Source of the DNA: Nitrospinae bacterium RIFCSPLOWO2_12_FULL_45_22
Lineage (GTDB): Bacteria; 2-12-FULL-45-22
Reading direction: 5' to 3'
NCBI GenBank assembly: GCA_001803565.1
Contig: MHDQ01000275.1
Span: forward strand, 1-13,468
DNA: 13,468 nucleotides
In this document: piece by piece, positions 1 through 5,817 of the stretch
Position numbering within the stretch: position 1 is the first letter of the stretch
Layout of the letters: every line of letters begins with the position of its first letter
Notes under the pieces: model-generated
What the model was told of the DNA's origin: nothing
Databases searched by the model: none
The model's input: the letters and a program-made list of their open reading frames with translations, nothing else
Made by a program: the position numbers and the translations under genes

Positions 1-1765
1 CAGTGGGTAAGTTACTGGCAGAGAAGGTTAATGTATCATCATCAGGGTCTGTGGCGGTTGTGATAATTTGTAGGGGCTCCCCTTCATTGACCGCCTTGTT
101 GCCTATGGGACCGAGCACCGGCGGATCATTGACCGGGTTGATGGTAATACTGACCGTGGCCGGTGCACTATCTACTTGCCCATCATTGAGCATAAAGGTA
201 AAAGAGTCAGATCCTTGGAAGTCAGCATCCGGTGTATAGGTCAGGTCAGGAGGAGTTCCACTCAACAGCCCGTGATCAGGTTGATCACTCATCGCATAGG
301 TCAAAGAGTCCCCATCTGGATCACTTCCCAGGATAATAGATACGGGCGTATCCTCATTTGTCGTCACTGTCTGATCAGCAGCTACAGGTGGACGGTTTAC
401 CACCTCGGGTCTATCTTTATCATATTTTATAGTAAAATAGTCCGAAGAAGAATCACTCCCAACGTTTGCTCCCGTCACATAGACCGCGTCGTTGTTATCT
501 AATGCTATATCATTAGCAGAGTCATTCCCATTTCCTGGCCCGTTTTCTCTAGCTATCCAGATTAGGTTCCCATCTGTATCATATTTGATGGTAGTATAGT
601 CTCCTTCAGAACCACTTCCATCACTTTCGCCAGTAACATACACATTACCATTAGTATCCAGGGCTAAAGCATCAGCCCAATCCAAATTGTTTCCTGGGCC
701 GTTATACCGAGACACCCATTGTTCAGTCCCATTAGCATCGTATTTGAGGGTAATATAATCATAATAAGAAGCCCCGCCATGGCTGACCCCAGCCACGTAG
801 ACATTGCCGTCATGATCTACCGCTATGGCATCACCTTCATCCCCAAATGCCACGGGTCCTTGATATGTGGCAGTCCAAAGCTGGGTTCCATTTGCATCAT
901 ACTTGATTGTAATACAATCATCCTTCTTAGAGGTGCCTCCCCATGTCAAGCCAGTAACATACACATTACCATCATCATCTATAGTTAAAGCACCACCCAT
1001 ATCCCTGTGATTCCTTGGACCATTATACCTAACCAGCCACAACCTGTTACCATCAGTATCATATTTGATGGTAGCAATGTCCTCCGTATTGTTGCCGCCC
1101 GCTCGGCTATAACCCGTCACATAGACATTCCCCAATTCATCTATCTTCATGGAATTGAGCCAATCGGTGCTGTTCCCGGGGCCATTATATCGATCCAGCC
1201 AGAGAAGATTTCCATCAAGATCATATTTAATGATGACATAGTCGTAGCCGGTGCCAACTCCCGTACTTACACCTGCTACGTAGACATTACCATCTTCATC
1301 TACCGCAATGGCAAACGCTTCATCATTGCCATTCCCGCTATCATATCGGGCTTCCCAAACTTGGCTCCCATCATCAGCATCATATTTTATGGTTATATAA
1401 TCGTTTTTCGCTATACTGAGGTCGCCCCAACTCCCACCCGCGACATAGACATTACCCCTATTATCCACGGCAATCGCATTGCACCCATCACTGATATTTG
1501 CCGGTCCATTATAACTGGCTGCCCATATTTGGTTCCCATCGGCATCATACTTGACGGTGGTACAGTCAGAAGTCGAAGCGCCATTACCGATACTCGACCC
1601 GGTAACATAAACATTACCATCGAGATCTACGGCTAAGGCATTCGAGACATCACCACCGTTTCCTCCGCCATCATACCTGGCTGTCCATTCTCCTATCTGA
1701 GCACTAACCAAACACGGGAGGAATATCCAACACAAAACCAAGCACAAGACACTTTTCTTTTTCAT
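1..1765 (-). CDS. secreted SBBP beta-propeller / tandem-95 (cadherin-like) protein, C-terminus outside window
   Basis: This reading frame is open from ATG 1765 to the window edge (588 codons) with no frameshift. An AAGGAGT ribosome site lies 5 bases before the ATG. Residues 1-22 are a signal peptide (KKK start, hydrophobic core, cleavage after VSA), so the product is exported. Residues 31-456 are eight repeats of 50-56 residues built on GNVYVTG, then DY.TIKYD.DGN..W, then RYNGPGN. This is the SBBP beta-propeller repeat pattern; the eighth copy is degenerate and has lost the Trp. A cadherin-like or tandem-95 module follows at 457-549, with NEDTPV, DPDGDSLTY, YTPDADFQGSDSFTF and NPVNDPP motifs, and a second begins at about 550. 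Such proteins are usually surface or matrix proteins, with Ca-binding Asp-rich loops. Ligand and anchoring are unknown because the C-terminus, where a sorting signal would lie, is not visible. It sits next to polysaccharide genes, so a cell-envelope role is likely. Confidence 0.9.
   Translation of the reverse strand, partial: MKKKSVLCLVLCWIFLPCLVSAQIGEWTARYDGGGNGGDVSNALAVDLDGNVYVTGSSIGNGASTSDCTTVKYDADGNQIWAASYNGPANISDGCNAIAVDNRGNVYVAGGSWGDLSIAKNDYITIKYDADDGSQVWEARYDSGNGNDEAFAIAVDEDGNVYVAGVSTGVGTGYDYVIIKYDLDGNLLWLDRYNGPGNSTDWLNSMKIDELGNVYVTGYSRAGGNNTEDIATIKYDTDGNRLWLVRYNGPRNHRDMGGALTIDDDGNVYVTGLTWGGTSKKDDCITIKYDANGTQLWTATYQGPVAFGDEGDAIAVDHDGNVYVAGVSHGGASYYDYITLKYDANGTEQWVSRYNGPGNNLDWADALALDTNGNVYVTGESDGSGSEGDYTTIKYDTDGNLIWIARENGPGNGNDSANDIALDNNDAVYVTGANVGSDSSSDYFTIKYDKDRPEVVNRPPVAADQTVTTNEDTPVSIILGSDPDGDSLTYAMSDQPDHGLLSGTPPDLTYTPDADFQGSDSFTFMLNDGQVDSAPATVSITINPVNDPPVLGPIGNKAVNEGEPLQIITTATDPDDDTLTFSASNLPT
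398..1675 (-). repeat. eight tandem coding repeats (SBBP propeller units, about 160 bp each)
   Basis: By residue the units are 31-84, 85-140, 141-192, 193-246, 247-300, 301-353, 354-406 and 407-456 of the secreted protein. Each contains GNVYV(T/A)G (AVYVTG in the last copy) and an IKYD-like core. The repetition is clear in the protein and weaker in the DNA, which suggests old duplication rather than recent expansion. The first seven units end in W plus a small or basic motif; the eighth runs into the cadherin-like region. Confidence 0.88.
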
Positions 1766-1841
1766 ACCATACTCCTTTATAGCTTAAATACCATTTGAAA
1801 ATAAAAGGACCTAACTTAACTTACAAAGGTTCAAAAAATAT

Positions 1842-1865
1842 AGCTCCGCCATTGCATCCGGAGCT
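1842..1865 (-). terminator. Rho-independent terminator in the leader of the secreted-protein gene
   Basis: On the minus strand AGCTCCG (1865-1859) pairs perfectly with CGGAGCT (1848-1842) across a 10-base loop. It is followed by ATA and six T residues (1838-1833). It lies 77 bases upstream of the ATG at 1765 and about 300 bases after the NusG-like gene. Four T residues also follow the hairpin on the plus strand, so it could act in both directions, but no plus-strand gene leads into it. Confidence 0.6.
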
Positions 1866-1881
1866 TTTTCTCCGAAAAGCT
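1842..1881 (-). promoter_or_regulatory. candidate attenuator with mutually exclusive hairpins
   Basis: Just before the terminator (minus strand), CGGAG at 1874-1870 duplicates the 3' arm of the terminator and can pair with the terminator's 5' arm, CTCCG at 1863-1859, through a 6-base loop. A second anti-structure pairs AGCTTTT (1881-1875) with AAAAGCT (1868-1862). Either fold uses bases of the terminator stem, so the two states exclude each other, as in classical attenuation. No known riboswitch motif was recognised. An additional hairpin, GGGTTG/CAACCC, lies upstream at 1917-1933. The pairing is seen directly; regulation is inferred. Confidence 0.45.
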
Positions 1882-1980
1882 AATAAAATCAATATATTAG
1901 AGAAAATTCTATAATTGGGTTGAAGAGCAACCCGGCTAATCAAATTTTAAACCCTACGCACTAAACCTAAGACAATATCA

Positions 1981-2051
1981 AAATCCTAAATCCAAATCTC
2001 AAAACCATTTTATGATTTTGAATTTTAGTCATTTGCATTTGTTTAGGATTT
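1981..2051. repeat. imperfect inverted repeat (AAATCCTAAA type)
   Basis: The left arm at 1981-1997 (AAATCCTAAATCCAAAT) matches the complement of the right arm at 2037-2051 (AAATCCTAAACAAAT) with a two-base bulge. AT-rich copies of such 'aaatcctaaa' elements are widely dispersed in genomes of uncultivated bacteria. No ORF is convincing in 1766-2166, and this repeat plus the hairpin at 2123-2150 fill much of that gap. Confidence 0.5.
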
Positions 2052-2122
2052 AGTGTTTCGAATTTAGAATTTATATAATGTGACAATGTCAAATTAATCT
2101 ACCTACCCTAATAAAGGTAATC

Positions 2123-2150
2123 AGTGATTAGTGGTCACTAACCAGTCACT
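2123..2150. repeat. dispersed-repeat hairpin after the NusG-like gene
   Basis: AGTGA and TTAGTG (2123-2133) pair with CACTAA (2136-2141) and TCACT (2146-2150), leaving CCAG bulged on one side. It begins 17 bases past the NusG-like stop codon on the minus strand. There is no T-run after it, so it is more likely a dispersed palindrome or a 3'-end-stabilising structure than an intrinsic terminator. Confidence 0.45.
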
Positions 2151-2166
2151 AGTAACCATTAACCAT

Positions 2167-2676
2167 TCACAAGATTTCTATCATAGAGCATGGGAGCTCG
2201 ACCCGGTTCTGTCCCCCAATAAGCTCCATTAGAATCCGTACCCTACCACTAGCTAAAGGGGGATCTTCAATTATGCCTACTAATCCCCTTAACGCTCCAC
2301 TCATTATTCTAACCTTATTACCTACTTTATTACCTACTTTTAAATTATTGGTGGGCTTCGGTTTAATCATTCCGGATCTAGATGCGTGGTGCTGTAAGAA
2401 GGAAACTATATCGTCATCAATAGGGACAGGGGTATCTCCATAACCTATAAGCCTCTTTACACCCGGTTTCCATCTAATTTTGCCATATTCAGCAGAGAGG
2501 GAGATATTAACGAATATATAACAGGGGAATAAAGGGGCAACCCTTGGTGTATTCCCCCGGGGCTGTTTTTCCTGGATCTTTGGCAAGAAAGTAGTTATAT
2601 TCTCTTGCTCCAAGCCGGTACAAACCAGCTCTTCCTTCTTGGGCTTAGTATAGAGTGCATACCAACGTTTTTCCAT
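2167..2676 (-). CDS. specialised NusG-like transcription elongation/antitermination factor (RfaH/UpxY/LoaP class)
   Basis: The protein has 169 residues. The NGN domain spans about residues 4-100 (RWYALYTKPKKEE start, FLPKIQEK, PLFPCYIFVN, KPGVKRLIGYGDTPVPI). A short KOW domain spans about 113-147 (VRIMSGALRGLVGIIED). It binds RNA polymerase and suppresses pausing or termination on selected operons. The short length and position beside a sugar transferase gene point to a dedicated paralogue rather than housekeeping NusG, which normally neighbours secE and ribosomal protein genes. A strong AGGAGGT (2687-2693) lies 10 bases before the ATG. Residues 113-120 contain a tandem KVGN duplication that lengthens the linker before the KOW domain. 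A termination hairpin with alternative folds lies downstream, before the secreted-protein gene, and is a plausible target. Which of the RfaH, UpxY or LoaP subfamilies it belongs to cannot be settled by reading. Confidence 0.88.
   Translation of the reverse strand: MEKRWYALYTKPKKEELVCTGLEQENITTFLPKIQEKQPRGNTPRVAPLFPCYIFVNISLSAEYGKIRWKPGVKRLIGYGDTPVPIDDDIVSFLQHHASRSGMIKPKPTNNLKVGNKVGNKVRIMSGALRGLVGIIEDPPLASGRVRILMELIGGQNRVELPCSMIEIL
2317..2340 (-). repeat. perfect 12-bp tandem duplication inside the NusG-like gene
   Basis: AAAGTAGGTAAT occurs twice head to tail on the coding strand (2340-2329 and 2328-2317). This encodes KVGN twice, immediately before the KOW core. Family members normally have a single K-V-G-(D/N)-K-V-R-I run here, so the second copy is an in-frame four-residue insertion. 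Confidence 0.9.
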
Positions 2677-2747
2677 TTTCTAAAAGACCTCCTCGAACCG
2701 TGAAGACAGGAGACGGTAGTTGCGATTCAGTAAGTCCATCTAATCTT

Positions 2748-2758
2748 GTAACCGTTTA
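2748..2758 (+). repeat. dispersed GTAACCGTTYA motif, possible solo IS66-type end
   Basis: GTAACCGTTTA here matches GTAACCGTTTA at 10120-10130 and GTAACCGTTCA at 12150-12160, all in the same orientation. The third copy sits where the left end of the IS66 element is expected. This copy lies between the NusG-like and sugar transferase genes, so it may be a remnant end or a miniature derivative. The match is short. Confidence 0.35.
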
Positions 2759-2780
2759 CCCGTCCAACCTTTCTCTCCCT

Positions 2781-2819
2781 GTGCCGTTGGCATGGCATAC
2801 AGGCCTGCCACTAAGGCAC
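2781..2819. repeat. stacked hairpin between sugar transferase and NusG-like genes
   Basis: GTGCC (2781-2785) pairs with GGCAC (2815-2819), TGGCA (2788-2792) with TGCCA (2806-2810), and GGC (2794-2796) with GCC (2803-2805), giving three nested stems. No T-run follows on the minus strand, so it is not an obvious terminator. It lies about 105 bases upstream of the NusG-like start codon and could be a leader structure or a dispersed repeat. The adjacent 'actaaggcacaaagacacc' text resembles repeats scattered through other uncultivated-bacterium genomes. Confidence 0.45.
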
Positions 2820-2834
2820 AAAGACACCAAAAGT

Positions 2835-4253
2835 TTAGCTGGCGCCATTCCCGGTAAGAACAGCCGGGACAGTTTTTAACAGCAATTTCAAGTCAAGATT
2901 TAAGGACCAGTTATCAATATATTCCAGGTCCATCTTCATCCATTCATCAAAATCAATCTTGTTTCTCCCCGTTACCTGCCAGATGCAGGTTATACCAGGT
3001 CGCATACTTAGCCGACGCCTTTGCCACCTCTCATATTGAACAACCTCATCCGGGATGGGTGGCCTGGGCCCCACTAAGCTCATATCTCCTTTAAACACAT
3101 TTATCAGTTGAGGAAGCTCATCAAGACTAAACTTCCGAATTAATTTCCCCACAGGCGTAACCCGAGGATCATTCTTTATCTTAAATACTGGTCCGTTTAA
3201 TTCATTCAGGTTTCTCAACTCCCTCAACTTCTTCTCAGCATCTACTACCATGGACCTAAATTTATATAAATAAAAAATACGGCCCTGAAGCCCTACTCTT
3301 ATTTGCTTAAATAGTACTAGCCCGGGCGAGGTAAGTTTTATAGCCAGAGAGATCAATAGGAAAAGGGGAGAGATGAGAATTAACAGAAAACCAGACCCAA
3401 TAATATCAAATACCCTCTTAGCAAGCAGGGCTATCTCCTGGGAAGGGATAGTAGTGTAGTTTAATATCGGTATCTCCATAAATTTTGTGAAATGAGTTTG
3501 GGCTATCGTGGTATTAAACAAATCTGCCCTAACAGCAATATCTACCCCGGCCTCTTCGCAGGTATAAACCAAATCGTCTAACCTATGGAGCCAACTTCTG
3601 GGCAGGGCTATTATCACCTCATCTACTACATTCCTATCAAGAATCCTGGGGAGATCATCTAGCTTGCCGATTATTCGGGAGTCCAGGAGCCTTGCATCTT
3701 CCTCCCTAGGTGCATCATCTAAATACCCTAAAACCTTTATCCCCCAATACGGATGAGAATTAAATAATTCTCCTAGCTTCTGGGCCCGGTTGCCAGTACC
3801 TATAATAAGGACATTGCGGCAGTTGTGACCCTTAACCCGTATCTTTCTCAATATAATAGTAGCTGCTATTCGAATACCTACTAATATGAAAAAATTGATA
3901 AAAACAAAGGATATGAACATTAGTCGACTGAATTCCTCTTTAGCCAAAAAGTTATAAAGAGAAATTAATAACAAACCTACGGAGTTAACCTTAATAACCA
4001 ACAGGATATGTTCCCAAAGGGTCTTTTTCCTTAAAGGCTCGTACCCTCCATAATATTTCAATAAGACGGGCCATATAAACAATACCCCTACCAATAACCA
4101 TAAGTGCTTATTGAAAGGTGCGGTAGAACTTAGATAGTCTCTGTAAAAGAGTATTAGCCGTATTTGATAGGCCAAGAGAAAGGATAAACCAATAGTAAAT
4201 GTATCGGTAATAAAAAAGAGGTGCCTTAATAAGTTAATTTTATGCCTTAGCAT
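2835..4253 (-). CDS. polyprenyl-phosphate sugar-1-phosphate transferase (WcaJ/WbaP-type initiating glycosyltransferase)
   Basis: This 472-residue integral membrane enzyme transfers a sugar-1-phosphate from a UDP-sugar to undecaprenyl phosphate at the cytoplasmic face. That is the first step of exopolysaccharide or capsule repeat-unit synthesis. Four N-terminal membrane helices lie at about 12-31, 50-67, 82-102 and 111-133. A Rossmann-like CoA-binding_3 domain follows (NVLIIGTGNRAQKL at 148-161). The catalytic bacterial sugar transferase domain runs from about 277 to the end: a membrane hairpin at 285-307, KFRSM at 331-335, the catalytic Asp-Glu pair in LDELPQL (D378, E379), LVGPRPP at 393-399 and RPGITCIWQVTGRN at 418-431. 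Length and domain order fit the long WcaJ-like form. The start follows the zinc-ribbon stop by 10 bases, so the two genes are probably co-transcribed and translationally coupled. The donor sugar (glucose or galactose) cannot be read from the sequence. Confidence 0.93.
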   Translation of the reverse strand: MLRHKINLLRHLFFITDTFTIGLSFLLAYQIRLILFYRDYLSSTAPFNKHLWLLVGVLFIWPVLLKYYGGYEPLRKKTLWEHILLVIKVNSVGLLLISLYNFLAKEEFSRLMFISFVFINFFILVGIRIAATIILRKIRVKGHNCRNVLIIGTGNRAQKLGELFNSHPYWGIKVLGYLDDAPREEDARLLDSRIIGKLDDLPRILDRNVVDEVIIALPRSWLHRLDDLVYTCEEAGVDIAVRADLFNTTIAQTHFTKFMEIPILNYTTIPSQEIALLAKRVFDIIGSGFLLILISPLFLLISLAIKLTSPGLVLFKQIRVGLQGRIFYLYKFRSMVVDAEKKLRELRNLNELNGPVFKIKNDPRVTPVGKLIRKFSLDELPQLINVFKGDMSLVGPRPPIPDEVVQYERWQRRRLSMRPGITCIWQVTGRNKIDFDEWMKMDLEYIDNWSLNLDLKLLLKTVPAVLTGNGAS

Positions 4254-4263
4254 AGGGCTTTGC

Positions 4264-4452
4264 TCATCTCCATTCCCAGCCGCATTTGCATACCACTACC
4301 TTCAGCGGGTCTTCTTTCTTTAAGATTGCCCCACAATTCCAACATTTTCTTACCCATACCATCGGGCCTTGGTTTTTGCCGAGGAATCTCATTCCTATGA
4401 ATTGGGTTTGTAGTTGTAATATCATTCCCTTAACCCTTTTAACATTGCTCAT
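4264..4452 (-). CDS. small zinc-ribbon protein, unknown function
   Basis: The product has 62 residues: a basic N-terminal half, then a four-cysteine module, CWNCG (C37, C40) and CKCGW (C55, C57), which is a likely Zn(II) knuckle pair. An AGAGGT ribosome site lies 8 bases before the ATG at 4452. A sigma-54-type promoter lies 43-59 bases upstream. The stop is 10 bases from the start of the sugar transferase gene, so this is the first gene of that operon. I do not recognise a family. The spacing, ribosome site, promoter and paired cysteines argue that it is real. It could be a nucleic-acid-binding or protein-interaction adaptor; no enzymatic motif is visible. Confidence 0.7.
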   Translation of the reverse strand: MSNVKRVKGMILQLQTQFIGMRFLGKNQGPMVWVRKCWNCGAILKKEDPLKVVVCKCGWEWR

Positions 4453-4494
4453 GCTCTAGACCTCTTGATATTTGCTCCGGTTATAAATAATAAT

Positions 4495-4511
4495 TTGCAA
4501 TAACTGTGCCA
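4495..4511 (-). promoter_or_regulatory. sigma-54 (-24/-12) promoter for the zinc-ribbon/sugar transferase operon
   Basis: On the minus strand TGGCAC (4511-4506), five bases, then TTGCAA (4500-4495) match the RpoN consensus TGGCAC-N5-TTGCW exactly, with GG-N10-GC spacing. Transcription would start near 4485, about 33 bases before the zinc-ribbon ATG. Two NtrC-family activators are encoded in the same window. Confidence 0.78.
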
Positions 4512-4532
4512 TTTTTTTTGCAAGCTCTAATT

Positions 4533-4561
4533 TTCCTTGATATATCTAGTAGAACAAGGAA
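4533..4561. promoter_or_regulatory. candidate activator-binding dyad upstream of the sigma-54 promoter
   Basis: TTCCTTG (4533-4539) and CAAGGAA (4555-4561) form a perfect 7-bp inverted repeat with a 15-base centre. It lies about 50-75 bases upstream of the predicted start site near 4485. Enhancer-binding proteins of the NtrC family recognise dyads of this sort, though usually a little further away. I found no second full copy, so this is tentative. Confidence 0.3.
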
Positions 4562-4721
4562 TTTATGGGATATAGGTCTTGCAGAAGGATAGGGAAAAAG
4601 AGTGAAAATGGGAAGTAAATTACCCAATATAAGAACAATTATTCTCTGATCGACATTCAAGAGATTTTGAATTTCCTAATGCATCCGTGGCAAAAAATTT
4701 GGAAGTGAGGGAGGATTATCC

Positions 4722-5204
4722 TTAAGGCAATAATATCTGGTTTTCTCCCTTTACTCTTGCCTGGCTCAATAATGAGGCAGCTTTATCTATGATAGCCTGT
4801 GTATCAACCCCGTCAGTAGGGAAACAGACAGCACCAATACTTAGCGACACTTTATCTTCGCCAAAGTTATAGGTTTTAATTGAATCTATTAGCCTCTCCC
4901 CCACTTTCACGGGAGTGTGATTATCTGTTTCTACGAGGATGATAAATAATTTACCTTTGTCAAACCACCCGATAATATCTGAATTGCGGATTTCTCTACT
5001 GATTAAGCAGGTAACAGTATTCATAATTTCTTTTTTCTTCACCCTAGCATTGATTCCTTTACTGGAGAGTCTTATATTTGGCTGAGCTAGAACGAGAGAG
5101 AAAAATAATCTATAACGATGAGCCCTCTTTACTTCTTTATCAAAAAAATAATCAAACATCCTCCGCGTCAATACCTCATTTAAATTATTTAAATTATTTT
5201 GCAA
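4722..5204 (-). CDS. degenerate GGDEF-domain protein (probably not a diguanylate cyclase)
   Basis: The protein has 160 residues. The C-terminal half follows the GGDEF fold closely: RNSDIIGW, then the hairpin, then VSLSIGAVCFPTDG, ADKALY-like KAASLLSQA (141-149) and KGENQ. The catalytic GG(D/E)EF hairpin is replaced by DKGKL at residues 82-86. The metal-binding Asp near the N-terminus and the RxxD inhibitory site are also not evident, so cyclase activity is unlikely. There is no partner domain, signal peptide or membrane helix. The predicted start is TTG at 5204, with GAGGA (5212-5216) 7 bases upstream. In such proteins the domain often survives as a ligand-binding or protein-interaction module. 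Its position between the response regulator and the polysaccharide genes suggests a regulatory role, but c-di-GMP or any other ligand is unproven. Confidence 0.75.
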   Translation of the reverse strand: MQNNLNNLNEVLTRRMFDYFFDKEVKRAHRYRLFFSLVLAQPNIRLSSKGINARVKKKEIMNTVTCLISREIRNSDIIGWFDKGKLFIILVETDNHTPVKVGERLIDSIKTYNFGEDKVSLSIGAVCFPTDGVDTQAIIDKAASLLSQARVKGENQILLP

Positions 5205-5268
5205 CTTTCTGTCCTCTGGCGGAAAAGGTTAGACTTTTAAACCCTAGTAACTAAAATAACCAAGTTAT

Positions 5269-5289
5269 CGCCCTTCGGGCGGGCTTTTT
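5269..5289 (+). terminator. hairpin plus T-run, terminator-like on the plus strand
   Basis: CGCCC (5269-5273) pairs with GGGCG (5277-5281) around TTC, followed by GGC and TTTTT. It has terminator form only on the plus strand, yet both neighbouring genes are on the minus strand. It may be an end of a mobile repeat or may stop antisense transcripts. Confidence 0.35.
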
Positions 5290-5300
5290 AGACAGGATTA

Positions 5301-5437
5301 ACAGGATTTACCAATTTTTCCCTTGAAAATACCTTCTTGTCAGGCTGGAAGCCTGACCTATTTTTCATGTCCTTTGTGAGCCAATAGCTCATGAGCGCTT
5401 CCTCTGTATTTATCCTGCTTCATCTGGTAAATCCTGT
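5301..5437. repeat. inverted dispersed repeat (ACAGGATTTACCA arms)
   Basis: ACAGGATTTACCA (5301-5313) and its exact complement TGGTAAATCCTGT (5425-5437) form 13-bp arms. The text around them (gacaggattaacaggattta, atcctgcttcat) belongs to the 'gacaggatttacaggatg' type of repeat seen dispersed in many bacterial genomes. Between the arms is a perfect hairpin, GTCAGGC/GCCTGAC (5339-5345 and 5351-5357). Confidence 0.55.
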
Positions 5438-5504
5438 CAAAAAAGGAAATTGGTATGCGATCTACCTCCTCGGAATTGATACCCTGAAAAACCGCATTAT
5501 TAAA

Positions 5505-5608
5505 ATGAAAATTCCTATGCTATCAAGTTATCGTCTCTAGGGCACCGGGGTGAACCCTTTAGGTTCTTTATCAAAAGCTAAAACCTTTACTCCCAAGATG
5601 AAAATTCC
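5505..5608. repeat. 82-bp segment bounded by 11-bp direct repeats
   Basis: ATGAAAATTCC occurs at 5505-5515 and 5598-5608. The segment between contains a hairpin GGGCACC...GGTGAACCC (about 5540-5557) and GAACC/GGTTC (about 5553-5567). The flanking repeats could be a target-site duplication around a small inserted element, or chance in AT-rich DNA. Confidence 0.35.
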
Positions 5609-5650
5609 AATATTATTAATATCATTAAATAATATCGTTAGAGAGAAACA

Positions 5651-5671
5651 ATTATAGCAAAAAATATGCCA
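5651..5671 (-). promoter_or_regulatory. sigma-54-like promoter overlapping an extended -10 box
   Basis: On the minus strand TGGCAT, five bases, then TTGCT (5671-5656) match the RpoN consensus except C to T at one position. The same DNA carries TGCTATAAT (5659-5651), a perfect extended -10 box for the housekeeping sigma factor. It points toward the GGDEF gene 450 bases away, with no better gene between. Confidence 0.5.
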
Positions 5672-5817
5672 TTGTTTCTTATATCAAACGAAAGCTTAGG
5701 AAAAGAGAATGCTTTCAGGTTTTTAATGGGAATAAATGAGGGGGGAAAAATTAGACAAATAGGGAATTATATTTCTCAAATTAGGTAAAATAATGCTCAT
5801 TCATTGGAGGGATAAAT

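Larger units (their letters stand above)
5205..5817. other. 613-bp gene-free leader region with repeats and promoter
   Basis: No convincing gene lies here. From left to right (plus coordinates) it holds a GC hairpin with a T-run (5269-5289), a dispersed inverted repeat (5301-5437), a perfect 7-bp hairpin (5339-5357), an 82-bp segment between 11-bp direct repeats (5505-5608) and a sigma-54-like promoter (5651-5671). If the promoter drives the GGDEF gene, the leader would be about 440 bases long. Confidence 0.6.

Noticed and set aside
1007-1636. A 209-codon open frame on the plus strand
   Set aside because: It lies opposite the SBBP repeats; its own periodicity mirrors the repeats of the real gene, and it has no ribosome site or domain.
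398-1675. Periodic repeats as a possible CRISPR array
   Set aside because: The units are about 160 bp, are coding throughout and vary in sequence; they encode SBBP propeller repeats.
5358-5423. A 21-codon minus-strand ORF (MKQDKYRGSAHE...) in the GGDEF leader
   Set aside because: It overlaps the dispersed repeat arm and has only a weak AGGA site; its coding look probably comes from the repeat. It is worth noting only if ribosome profiling supports it.
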